Shown: positions 27,701-38,685 of the stretch, piece after piece | Layout: each line of letters opens with the position of its first letter | Position numbering within the stretch: position 1 is the first letter of the stretch | Source of the DNA: Takakia lepidozioides | Lineage: Eukaryota > Streptophyta > Takakiopsida > Takakiales > Takakiaceae | Assembly: GCA_030704615.1 (NCBI GenBank) | Contig: CM060732.1 | Location: 78,099,053 to 78,163,052 of the forward strand | DNA length: 64,000 nt | Direction of reading: 5' to 3' | Position numbers and translations under genes: made by a program | The notes under the pieces: model-generated | What the model saw: the letters and a program-made list of their open reading frames with translations, nothing else | Databases searched by the model: none | Told to the model about the DNA's origin: nothing

Positions 27701-28718
27701 GACTCTGACTCCTTAATTACCTGCTCTAAAAAATGGGCATCCTGGGAGAAGGCAGGGATTGTCAGCTTCCTCCACATTTGGGAATCAGGGTCCATTCTTC
27801 CTAGAGCCATAGCCACCAGCAATCTTTCACCTAGGAAGGCTGCATGCTGGGATCAGGTTATCAATAACATTGCTCAATTGTGGATTTCGCTTTGTTCTTT
27901 TCCTTCCAATATCAGGGCTCTGCCAGTTTGGCTGGGGGGGGGACAGTGGCACTGCTTCTAAGTTTGCACTTTATGCAATCCACAAAATAGGGAATCAGAT
28001 CTCTGGTTGGCAATTTCAAGTTCAACCTGATGGTACCCTGACTTCCCCAGTGTGGTCTCACTTACTAGAATCGGATATGTACGTCATTAGAGTTTACTGC
28101 AAAGACTCTGGGAAATGTGATCCAATTCCTCCTTTGAATATGCAACATTATTTCGGATCTTTCTACTGGTTTCTTACTGCCTCTTTGCATTTGCTGCAAT
28201 TCAACCCGGCAGAATGGAACTGGATGTCTAAAAAACATGATCCTTTCCTGGGATACAGGGTCAAGCTGGGCTACTCTTTATTAAGACCTCCGGTTACTTT
28301 TGAGGCCAAATGGAATGCCAAGTGGGGACATCTACCCACTCTCCCCCTTAATTGGCAACAAAACTGAAAGGATGTTTGGAGAAAGGATAGACAGGCCAAA
28401 ATCTCGGGATTTCTCTAGAAGCTAGTCAACAGAATTTTGCCGGTCCTTCAAGTCATTCCAGATGCTCCTGACCAATGTCATGTGTGCAACCTGGGTCTCT
28501 CGGAATCACTGGACCACTGTTTGGTTGAATGCCCCTTCGCCGGTTTGATCTGGAACCGTATCAGATTGTTTTACTTGGCCTGGGTCCCGTCCATTCCCAT
28601 GCAGTCTTCCTTAATCTTGCTAAACCTTCACGAAGGATCAATCTGGTCTAATTGCCCGGTATGGGCCTGTCTTCGAGCGCACTCGCTCTGGAATGTATGG
28701 AAAAGCAGATGTTTTTGA
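24720..28718 (+). pseudogene. LINE ORF2 remnant: APE endonuclease, reverse transcriptase, Cys/His motif
   Basis: ORF2 of L1 elements nicks the target and reverse transcribes in place. The endonuclease shows SWNIRGIGS, INIYAPNS, WILVGDFNMV and FTWSN in consecutive frames. The polymerase shows SPGLDGLPVEFFKHLW, NYRPITLLNSSYKIIAKAL, RQGCPLSPFLFLIAADALG and the active-site YADDTVLF. Further on is the plant LINE tail motif CHVCNLGLSESLDHCLVECP. At least four frameshifts or stops interrupt it (near 24850, 25727, 26080, 26450-26610 and 27376), so it is inactive. Confidence 0.9.
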
Positions 28719-29290
28719 GTGTTGGGGGGGTCTCAGCCCAGTGTGCAGAAGGTTTTCTTCTTGATCCACTCAAATTTAATGACAGAAGTGAGAAAGGCCT
28801 AGAATGTTCTCTGTGTAGCTACTTCTTGATGTGCGCAATGAAGGAGACAACAGCTTTTCACTGGCTTTGATAACACTTGGGGGAAAGGGAACATCATCTG
28901 CACAAGGACATCAGACTCATCGATTGTTTGGAACGACAGCATCCCGCCATGTTGGCAGCTCCACTAGCGCCCAACTATCTATGGAGCAGGAAGAATCAGA
29001 TAGGAATTGGAGGCATAAGAGAACCTCTAGAAAGGGCAAATCCAAAGCCCACCTCTCGTTTGAATCCTCTGGATGCAGAATCAATGAGCCTCTGTAGTCT
29101 TGTCTCGCTGCTATGGACCTACTCATCCCTAGTCTCCTGCAGCCTCTTTCAGATTTGACCACGGGGCAGTGTCTCCTTTATCATCCTTATGGTTGTTTTT
29201 CTTGAGGTTATTTTTTCCTCAGTTTTATTAATAAAATTTGTCAGGGCTCCCCTGTTCAATAAATAATAATAATAATAATAATAATGTCTA

Positions 29291-30784
29291 ATATTAATAT
29301 GTAATAAATATATTATTATATTGGCCCGATTTTATTTACTGGAACCAATCTTTATGCTTGCAATCTTTTGCTTGGTTTTTCTTCCTCTTTCCAATGCCGT
29401 ATGATGCATGTGGGGCTCAAACACACCCGTATACATACCACCAGGCTAGTACGTGAATTCAATTTCAGACCTGCTCCTACCTAGAATCCGGGTATGTCCC
29501 ACATGGCAATACTCCTAACCAGTCACAAGCCCTACCCACGCCATTGTGGATCTACACTGGCTTGGCCTTAGAGGTCCATTGGGCTTACTAGGACCAGTCT
29601 GGTATGTCCGTTTCTAGTACAACACTAGCTACAACCAAATTTTCCAACTGCATTTACATTTCTAACAACATGGCGCACCTTCTCACATTGAAACTAGTAA
29701 ATTTTCTCAAATTCTCCTACACGTAGATTTTTTAGAAAACTCATGTGTAATGCAATGGGAGCACGGGGCCATGTAGAGTTGACTGTCTACGTGATGAGAC
29801 ATAATTGGTCCATAGTTGGGCTTACTCGGTTGATAACATTTGTAAATTCAACATTGGATCTAGGATTTGTTTTGACCAGGCTCATTATTGAAGTGCATTC
29901 CACACCCTCACAAGAGGGATTGAGTAAATATCTCATTATCAATCGGTCAATTTTTGGGGCCTAGAGTTTTTGGGGCCTAGAGTTCCCGCAAAGCGGGGAC
30001 GGGCCTTCCTATGGTTAATCATACCTCGGATCACCTTGAATCGCCAAGCTATGGAAATCATTTAATTTTATTTCTAATAATAATAATAATAATTAAAAAA
30101 AACATTCTAACCTCCCCTCAAATATATATAAATATATTTAGCCGGAGCTAGCGTAAATAAGAGCGTCTTACTTTTGTAGGTACTGCCCCCTTTCGGGAGT
30201 GGGCTCTATCAGAACTAGAACCAATTACGTAGTGACAAGCGAGGGTTGATATCGCGTGAGCACAACCCACGGTCATGGGAGTTTTATGATTTTTTAACCT
30301 CGGTCATAGGAGTTATATGTTTTCAGAATGGAATAAAACCATAAGCGGATATAGAGGACTGGTGCATTTATACGGTACATCTGCACCAATAAGGCGAAAC
30401 CTTCAATAGTGTAGCTAGAAACCCTCTATAGCGGCGACGATGAGTTTCGCATTGAGAAATACTTGGTGTGGGCACAAACCTAATCAGCGGTGGGTTTCGC
30501 ATTGAGGAAAGAGAACCTCAAAATATCAATATGCAAAAATTCTAATGCTATCGAAATGTAATGCTAAGTAGAACTCGAAAAATGTATTTGTTTCCTTGTC
30601 CGAAAATAACATCAAACAGATAGGCTTCTCATTGGGTCTTGAATGCGGGCACGTGCGGTTGTGGGGGCCCGCGGGTGGCACAGGTGGGCGGACCCTACCT
30701 GGCGGGTGTCAGTCTGCTCGGGTGAGCCGCCCCGGGACGTGCGCAGGGGAAGCCAGAGGGGGAGTGAGTCTGTTGGGCTTCTAA
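29291..30784. other. AT-rich spacer without genes
   Basis: No coding sequence is supported. Contents are AT-rich simple sequence near 29260-29330 and 30080-30140, a short direct repeat of TTTTGGGGCCTAGAG at about 29954-29983, two TTTCGCATTGAG motifs (30446 and 30507 region), and a GC-rich block at about 30640-30780. Confidence 0.5.
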
Positions 30785-32495
30785 CGGTGTTTTTGTTCAA
30801 AAACCTACATGCATTTGGAACAATAAGGAGAGATACTAACTGATGAATTTGAACTCTTTCGCCTTGACAAAAGACTTTCTCAACACAAAAGTCTCGTCTA
30901 ACATTGTTTTTGTTCAAAAGTATGCAAAATAGACTGCATGCTTTTGAACCAATATGGAGGGATATGAGTTGAGGGATGTGAATTTATTCGTCTGCACAAG
31001 AGTTTCTCAACACGAAACTCTTCTTTGACAATGTTTTTGTTCAAAAATCTGCATGCTTTTAAACCAATATGGAGGCATATGGAATGAAGAATTTGAATTG
31101 CTTCGCCATAACAAAAGAGTTTCTCAACACGAAACTATTCTGTGACAGTGTTTTTGTTAAAAAATCTGCATGCTTTTGAACCAATATGGAGGGATATGGA
31201 CTGAATTGCTTTGCCATAACAAAAGAGTTTCTCAACACGAAACTTTAGTGTGACAATGATTGTGTTCAAAATCCTGCACCCTTTTGAAGCAATACTGAGG
31301 GAGATAAACTGAGGCATTTGAATTTCTTCACCGTGACAAAAGAGTTTTTCAACATGATACTCTTCTGTGATAGTGTTTTTGTTAAAAAACTTGCATGTTT
31401 GTTTAACAAATATGGAGGGATGAGAACTGAGGGATGTGAACTTATTCACCTGTACAAGAGTTCCTCAACACGAAACTCTTCTCTGATAATGTTTTTGTTC
31501 AAAAATCTACATGCTTTTGAACCAATATGGAGGGATATAGACTGAGGGATTTAAATTGCTTCGCCATAACAAAAGAGTTTCTCAACATGAAACTCTTCGT
31601 TGACAGTGTTTTTGTTCGAAAACCTACATGCTTTTGAACCAATATGGAGGGATATGGACTTAGGGATTTGAATTGCTTTGCCATAATAAAAGAGTTTCTC
31701 AACACGAAACTTTCTCTGACAGTGTTTTACGAAACTTTTGTTTAACAGTGTTCATATTCAAAAACCTGCATACATTTGAACTAATGTGGAGGAATATGAA
31801 CTGGGGGATATAAACTGCTCGCTATAACAAAAGAATTTTTCAACACGAAATTCTAGTCTGACAATGATTTGTTCAAAAAAACTTCATCCTCTTGAACAAA
31901 TTTGGAGAGATATAAACTGAGAGATTTGAACTTTTTGCCGTGACAAAAGAGTTTTTCAACATGAAACACTTGTCATATTTGTTAGAAAACCCTCCAGGCT
32001 TTTGAAACAATATGGAGGGATATGAACTAAGGGATTTGAACTCCTTTGCCGTAACACAAGAGTTTTTCAACACAAAACTCTTGTCTGACAGGGATTTTGT
32101 TCGAAAATCTGCATTATTTCCTCAACACGGAACTCTTGTATAAAAGTGTTTTTGAGGGATATGAACTGAGGGATTTGAACTGAGGGATTTGAACTGTTTG
32201 GCCATAACAAAAGAGTATTTCAACATAAAACTCTTGTTTGACAGTGTATTTGTTCAAAAACCAACATGCTTTTGAGACAATATGGAGGATATGAATCGAG
32301 GGAATTGAACTGCTTTCCTGTAATAAAAGAGTTTCTCAACAAGAAACTCATATGTGACATTGTTTTTGTTCAAAAACTTGCATGTTGTTGAAGCAATATT
32401 GAGCGATATCAACTTAGGGATTTGAACTGCTTCGTTGTAACAAATGAGTTTTTCAACACGAAACTCTTGTCTGACAGTGTATTTGTTAAAAAACA
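30785..32495. repeat. degenerate tandem array, unit about 117 bp, roughly 14 copies
   Basis: Each unit contains TGTTTTTGTTCAAAAA, TGCATGCTTTTGAACCAATA, TGGAGGGATATGAACTGAGG and AAAGAGTTTCTCAACACGAA. The first motif recurs at 30788, 30905, 31032, 31149, 31258, 31374, 31490 and 31607 and onward to about 32476, with spacings mostly 116-117. Units differ by many substitutions and small indels, and one near 32140 is truncated. 117 is a multiple of three, and on the minus strand several units read as a 39-residue periodic peptide containing EKLFCYG. It may be a satellite-like array or a decayed coding repeat. Confidence 0.9.
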
Positions 32496-32899
32496 TGTGC
32501 GATTTTCTCTAGGCATCTCAAGAATATTTTTTGTATTTTTTCATGTTGTGAGTATCCTAAGTGCACGCTACCCAACCTCTCTTCAGGGACCAGAGTTTCG
32601 CACTGCAAACGCATATCTCAATATGTATAATTGTTAGGGGAGAGGGTTTCGCTCTGCAAAAATATACATGGGTAGGGCCTTTGAAAGTGACATATTCATC
32701 ATTTCAGCTACAATGTGATTTCTTTTCAGGCTGGTTGGTACAGAGTTTCGCCGTGCAAAATTATCCATGGGTGATGATTTTAAATTTAATGTTAGGCCTC
32801 AACGCCCACTCTCATGTCTGTTATAAAAAGGGCATGATATCGTGTGAACATAACATGGAAAAACCACACTTATAGGGTAACATGTTCATCAGGTATAGG

Positions 32900-33513
32900 T
32901 GTTACGGACATAGCCTAGAAGATACCAGGAGTAAATACCAGAAGTTATCAAGTTACTATGTTACTGGAAGTTACTATGACTTACCGTGATTTACCATGAT
33001 CTACCACTACTTACCAAGTTACCGGGAGTTTACCAGATTACCAAGAGTAACTTGGGAAACTACTCAGGAAGCTTCCTTTGGAATAAACTTCTCCATCAAG
33101 ATACCTCATTTGTTTAAGGAAGCTTCTCCATCAAGAAACCTTTGTTTAATCTTGGAAACTTCTCCAGCAAGTAAGCTTCCTTGAATAACTTCTCCCAGTA
33201 TAAGGAATCCATAGGAGGCAGAGATCTCCTAGGGACACTCTTCAGTCTTCAGCCCAACACAGTTCATGCTACTCTTGTTTCCGGTTCCAGTACTCTAGCC
33301 CAGTTTCCAGTATCTGGTACTCCAGTCCAGTTTCCAGCATTCCAGTATTCAAGTCGTGTTCCAATATCTTGTACTCTTGTTCATTGTTATAAAGATCGTT
33401 TTGATTCATATTTACTCATCGTGCATTCGGCCACGCCGACCTTGACTTCTTGTCTAGCTTTGTACCTCTAGTTTTATGTCTTGTTGTGTTAAGTCATGTT
33501 ATCGTCCTTGACA
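32900..33513 (+). repeat. 5' LTR of the chromovirus
   Basis: It starts TGTTACGG and ends CTTGACA, 614 bp. It is rich in TTACC-containing short repeats at the left end. Compared with the 3' LTR it has an extra GTTACTATGTTACTGGAA segment and a different sequence at 33185-33240, where the TATA box and hairpin of the 3' LTR would be. Confidence 0.95.
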
Positions 33514-33530
33514 GTTTGACGAGACTAAAG
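33514..33530 (+). other. primer-binding site candidate, complementary to the LTR R region
   Basis: GTTTGACGAGACTAAAG follows the 5' LTR directly. It does not match the usual initiator-tRNA site. Its reverse complement matches CTTCAGTCTCGCCAAC at 39013-39028 of the 3' LTR at 13 of the first 15 positions, as expected for self-priming of the Tf1 type. Confidence 0.6.
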
Positions 33531-33551
33531 TTTGTTCTTTAGTTAGTTAAG

Positions 33552-34593
33552 ATGGAAGACACATTTGCGGAAATGGTCACTACATTGCAGAGTCTTCAGC
33601 TCCAGATGCAAGAACTTCGTACATCTACCGCCCAATTGTAAGCTGATCAGTCTCAAGATCTTGACAATGCTCTCCACAATTTGCAACAACAAATTTCAGA
33701 GTTAAAGGAGTCGAACAATGGATCTTCAACCATACGAGTCTCTACTGCAACAACTCCTACTGCAACGGTTCATCTTTCACAGATTAAGAGAGAACCAAAG
33801 ATCAGCATGCTCGAGAAATTTGATGGAACGAAATCAAGATTTCGCGGTTTTGTTCAACAAGTACGACCGTTCCTTCGACTACATTCACAACGTTACCCCG
33901 ATGAAGGTATTCAAGTGGGATTCGTGGGCACCCTTCTATGAGGCACTGCCATATCTTGGTTTGCACCGCTATTAGAAAAAAATTCGCATTTACTATATAA
34001 TTTTGAAGCATTCATGTCCGAGTTCACTGCAACGTTTGGAGAGAATGATAGAGAGAGAGTTGCAGAAACAAAGATGCGAAATCTTCGACAAAGAACACGT
34101 TCTGCTTCATTTTATGTTGCCAAATTTCGACAACTTGCGTGCGACCTCGACTGGAATGAGAAGAGCCTCATTAGTCAGTTTCGATGTGGACTAAAAGATG
34201 ATGTAAAAAGATTTGTTGCTGACAATGCCAAACGTGAGCACACTGAGTGAATTCATCACCCAAGTCATTGCATGCGATAATCGTTTGTTCGAAAGACGTC
34301 AAGAGAAGCGATTTGGATGGTCGACGACGCATCATGCCACTGCTACTACGATATCAAATACAACGATCCATCAGACATCCAGTAGTGATCCTATGCAGAT
34401 TGATGCTGTCCGATTCAAGCCATTGACGCCACAGAAAAAACAAAGACGACACTCGAATGAATTATGCCTTTATTGTGGAGAAGAAGATCACATAACATTA
34501 AACTGCCCCAACAAGAGAAGATTCAAAGCTCGGGGCATAACTCAAGTGTTCGATACGAGGAGGTCGGAAAACGAAGATGTCCAGTCACAGTAG
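33552..34593 (+). pseudogene. chromovirus gag remnant with CCHC knuckle
   Basis: Starting with MEDTFAEMVTTLQSLQLQMQ, the frame encodes a coiled coil, the capsid-like core (FEAFMSEFTATFG, LRQRTRSASFYVAKFRQLA) and a zinc knuckle C-x2-C-x4-H-x4-C (CLYCGEEDHITLNC). It is interrupted by in-frame stops at 33639 and 33939 and by frame changes near 33960 and 34215, so no intact Gag can be made. Confidence 0.9.
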
Positions 34594-37500
34594 GGACCAT
34601 GCGGCTGGACACCACAAATTCATTACCGAAAAAAAGTCTTTTTCTACCTCCAGACCCTGCACCTTGCTTCACAGTTCCGGTAAAAATCAGAGTGCAAAAT
34701 CGAGATATTGCTGTAGAAGCACTTTTGGACTCAGGAGCTTCAGCTTGTTTTATGGACAAAAACTTTGCGAAGCACCACAATTTAATGCTTGTAAAGAAGA
34801 AAATTTTGGCCCCCGTTGAAGTCATCGATGGACAACCGTTAACATCAGGAAATGTGGACCATGAAACTCGACCACTTGAAGTGAAGCTTAAAGAACAAGC
34901 ATCACATATTGTTTTCAATGTCATCCAGTCTCCAACGAATCATGTGATCTTTGGACTTCCTTGGTTCGTACTTCATAATCCCGACATCGACTGGCGATCG
35001 CGAAAAAACTCTGCAAGACAAAAATGTAGAAATATCAAAGGTATTCAACCCATATTCCTTGGAGCTAGAGCTTTCATGAGAGCTACCAAAAAGGAGGCGA
35101 CATTTGCACTTTATGCAATTCCGATCAAGACCACAATAAACAAATGTACTTCAACATTACCCGCTCAATATCAAGATTTTAAAGATATATTCGAGAAGAA
35201 AAATGCAGACATGTTGCCAGAACATCGACCTTATGACTGTGCAATTGAGTTACAAGAAGAAGCCCAACCACCATTTGGCCCAATCTATAACTTATCCCAG
35301 ACGGAGTTGGCTGCATTACGTGAATACATTGATGAAAATTTGTCGAAGCACTTATTCAAAATCACCCGCAGGGGCGCCTATCTTGTTTGTGAAAAAAAAA
35401 GACGGATCATTACGCATGTGTGTCGACTATCGCGGTTTCAACAAAGTCACAATCAAGAATCGTTATCCGTTGCCGCTGATTTTTGGGCTTCTCGACCAGC
35501 TGAGACGAGCGAAGATTTTCACCAAAATCGACTTGAGAGGAACCTATAACTTTGTATGGATAAAAGAAGGAGACGAATGGAAAACAACTTTTCGATCAAG
35601 GTATGGACATTTTGAATACAGTGTTATGCCTTTCAGTCTTACCAATGCTTCAGCAATTTTCCAACATATGATGAATGATATATTTCGAGAATTTTTAGAT
35701 GACTTTGTAGTCATCTATTTGGACGACATTTTGATATTTTCACAGAATGAAGAAGAACATCGCCGCCATATACGCCTTGTCCTTGATAAATTAAGAGAAA
35801 TATGACTATATGTCAAGTTGGAGAAATGTCTTTTCCATCAATCTGAGGTCGAATTTCTGGGCTACATTATTTCCGACAAATGCGTCTTTATGGATCAGAA
35901 GAAAATACAAACCATCATCGAGTGGATTAAACCAACTTCGGTCCGAGATGTACAATGTTTTTTGGGCTTTGCAAATTTCTATAGAATCTTCATCAATGAC
36001 TACTCCAAAGTTGTTGCACCATTGACACGACTCACATGGAAGGACAAATTTGTATGGGACGAGAAGGCTGACCAGACATTTGAAAGGCTGAAGCAGACAT
36101 TTACAACGGTTCTAATACTAGTACATGCAGACCCATCTAAATCATCCTTCTTAGAAGCAGATGCATCGGACTTTGCACTTGACGCGGTACTCTCTCAATA
36201 CGGTACAGATGACCGACTTCACCCTGTTGGTTTTCGTTCTCGCAAATTTTCCGCTGCAGAGATCAATTATGAAATCCATGACAAAGAACTTCTAGCAATT
36301 ATCGATGCTTTTGAGGAGTGACGACATCTATTGGAGGGAGCTAAACATCAGGTCATTGTCTATACCGATCACAAAAACCTCGAATATTGTATGAGTTCTC
36401 GTGTTTTGAATCGACGTCAAGCGAGATGGAGTATGTCACTAGCAAGGTTTGAATTTGTTATTACCTACCGTCCCGGACATCTTCAAGGAAAACCAGATGC
36501 TCTTTCTCGACGATTGTATCTTGCGCCAAAAGAAGGGGATGCCGTTTTTGACCAACAAAAATCCATTATCTTGAAACCAGCAAATCTCCAATTGAATATG
36601 TTATCCATGTCCACCTATGACGATGCAGAGATCATAAAGGAGATTCAAGAAGCACTGAAGAGCGACCATTTTGCTACGACACTACGAAGTCAACTAAATC
36701 AACCTCGAGACAACCCACATGTTATAAACGACTTCGAATTCAAAGATAATTTACTTTATTTCAAGGGACTTCTCTATGTACCTCCAGGACCTACACGACT
36801 TCGAATTCTTCAAACATGTCATGATCTTCCGGCTGCAGGATATTTCGGCTTCAACAAAACATTGGAGTTGATATCCAGAGACTATTGGTGGTTGCAGATG
36901 TGGAAACTCGTGAAAGAATTTATAAAATCTTATGACACGTGTGCTAGAGCGAAGGGATCACGACATCGATCTTACGGCCTTCTTCAACCATTACCCATTC
37001 CCGAGGGTCAATGGTCGTCGTGTCTATGGACTTTATTACGGATCTCCAATCTCCAAGACCACCAATTCAATCCTTATTATTGTAGATCGTTTTACGAAGA
37101 TGACACATTTCATTTCATGTAATAAGATGGTTACCGGTGAGGAAACTGCAAGACTCTTCCTCAATAATATCTACCACATTCATGGACTCCCCAAGGACAT
37201 CGTATCTGATCGAGGACCACAGTTCATATCAAATTTCTGGAAGGGATTATTTCACATATTGGATACTAAGATCAACCTCTCTACATCTAATCATCCACAG
37301 ACTGATGGTCAAACCGAACGTGTAAACCAGATTTTGGAGCAGTATCTTCGCTGTACGATAAATTATCACCAAGATAATTGGACGGACCTTCTGTCATTGG
37401 CTGAGTTTGCCTACAACAACACTATACATTCGTCGACCAAACAAACTCCATTTTTCTCCAATTATGGTCATCATCCTCGAGCAAACCCTTTCCACATGAA

Positions 37501-38000
37501 AACTGTTGGAAGCCCTGCTATAGAAAACCTTGCTGCTCATCTTGCTACAATTCACAAGAAGCTTCATCCCACCTCGCAGAAGCTCAAAAACAATACAAAG
37601 AGTATGCAGATCAACGTCGCCAACTCCAACCCCAGTTCAAGGTTGGAGATCGTGTGTGGCTTCTTCGACGAGACATACAAATCTCGCGACCATCAAGGAA
37701 GTTGGATTATCAACGTCTGGGACCATTCAAAATTATTCGACAAATAAATCCGGTCACTTTTCGGCTTGAACTCCCACGAAGTATGCGCATCCATCCAGTC
37801 TTTCATGTTTCATTATTGGAGTTGTATCATCCATCGAATATTCCAGGGAGAGTCTCCATACCACCTCCACCAGTCGAAGTCAATCAGGAAATTGAGTATG
37901 AAGTCGACGAAGTCCTAGACTATCACATCAAGTATAAACGTCTTGAGTATTTCGTACATTGGAAAGGCTACGACATCAGCGAACGAACGTGAGAACCTTC
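34464..38000 (+). pseudogene. chromovirus pol remnant: protease, RT, RNase H, integrase, chromodomain
   Basis: Domains in order are the aspartic protease with DSGASA (about 34727), reverse transcriptase with the active-site YLDD (about 35716), RNase H (FLEADASDFALDAVLSQ), integrase and a C-terminal chromodomain (FVHWKGYD). The integrase zinc motif is damaged, with Tyr in place of the second His (AAGYFG) and of the first Cys (SYDTCARAK). Breaks include a frameshift near 35360-35400 at an A run, TGA at about 35803 and 36319, a frameshift near 37030, another near 37560-37660, and TGA in place of the chromodomain Trp near 37990. Several look like G-to-A or C-to-T changes. Confidence 0.93.
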
Positions 38001-38138
38001 ATCCAACCTCGCCAATGCATCTGACAAAGTCCAAGAGTTTCCTCAACGATATCCAGCTAAGCCTCGAGCTACACGTCAATAAGACGTCACAACGATGATG
38101 TCAGCCAAGTTAGCTTCAAGGTGAAGACTCCACATTCA

Positions 38139-38624
38139 ATGTACCTGATACACAGTAAGGAGGGAGGAGCACCACACATCAGTATATATAGCTACACTTC
38201 CAGCACTCTTGCATTTTGTATTGACGGTATGAAGTCACAGGAACCAGATACATTCGAGTTATCGCTTACCCAGCTACCAGATCAGCCATTCCAACTCTCA
38301 CGACCTGCAACATCACGTCGACGCTCTCGAGACTTTGGGCCACCAATGCGACGCGTACTTCCTCGTCTGAACCCCGTACGACGGCAAGTGGAGCCTACTC
38401 GAAGTCTGATAATTTTGTTGGAGGTTGAGGCTTCGGACACAGAGGGCAACGAAATCATGTTTGAAGGCAGCTTCGAAAATCAGAATGCTCAAATCACTGC
38501 GTGGTCCCAAGTTCAAGTTGTTGGACACTATCGATGGTTGCAGGGACCTATAAAGCATTTGAGTCAAGAACGAAGAGCCGAATACTTGGCAAGTACCATT
38601 CGCCGGATTTTGGATTTTCTCTAA
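38139..38624 (+). CDS. extra ORF between chromodomain and 3' LTR (161 aa), function unknown
   Basis: An open frame of 161 codons from ATG 38139 ends with RRILDFL at a stop just 61 bp before the 3' LTR. It is polar, with an arginine-rich centre (SRRRSRDFGPPMRRVLPR) and an acidic patch (EVEASDTEGNE). No domain is recognised, and it is not env-like: no signal peptide or membrane segment is visible. It is intact while every other element frame is broken. Standard chromoviruses end pol at or near the chromodomain, so this is additional. It might also be chance or a detached, frame-shifted pol tail. Confidence 0.45.
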   Translation: MYLIHSKEGGAPHISIYSYTSSTLAFCIDGMKSQEPDTFELSLTQLPDQPFQLSRPATSRRRSRDFGPPMRRVLPRLNPVRRQVEPTRSLIILLEVEASDTEGNEIMFEGSFENQNAQITAWSQVQVVGHYRWLQGPIKHLSQERRAEYLASTIRRILDFL

Positions 38625-38671
38625 CTTTAAGCAAGTCCAAGATTTTACCGCTCCTCGCGGAACTCGACGCT

Positions 38672-38685
38672 AGAGGAGGGGGTGA
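38672..38685 (+). other. polypurine tract of the chromovirus
   Basis: AGAGGAGGGGGTGA lies immediately before the TGTCAC start of the 3' LTR, the expected site for plus-strand DNA priming. Confidence 0.85.

Larger units (their letters stand above)
22540..29290 (+). mobile_element. decayed plant L1-type LINE with (AAT)n tail
   Basis: The region holds, in order, a GC-rich 5' leader, an ORF1-like region, an endonuclease/reverse-transcriptase ORF2 with a C-terminal zinc-knuckle-like segment, about 550 bp of 3' UTR and a tail of (AAT)n around 29258-29285. This is the layout of L1-clade LINEs in plants. The coding parts are broken by several stops and frameshifts. The 5' boundary is approximate and no target-site duplication could be recognised. 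Confidence 0.85.

Noticed and set aside
30785-32495. CRISPR-like appearance of regularly spaced repeats
   Set aside because: Units are contiguous and about 117 bp with no unique spacers, and the DNA is eukaryotic. It is a tandem array.
38139-38624. Envelope gene of an errantivirus-like element
   Set aside because: The ORF has no signal peptide, membrane helix or cleavage-like motif, and the element is a chromodomain-bearing chromovirus, a group that lacks env.
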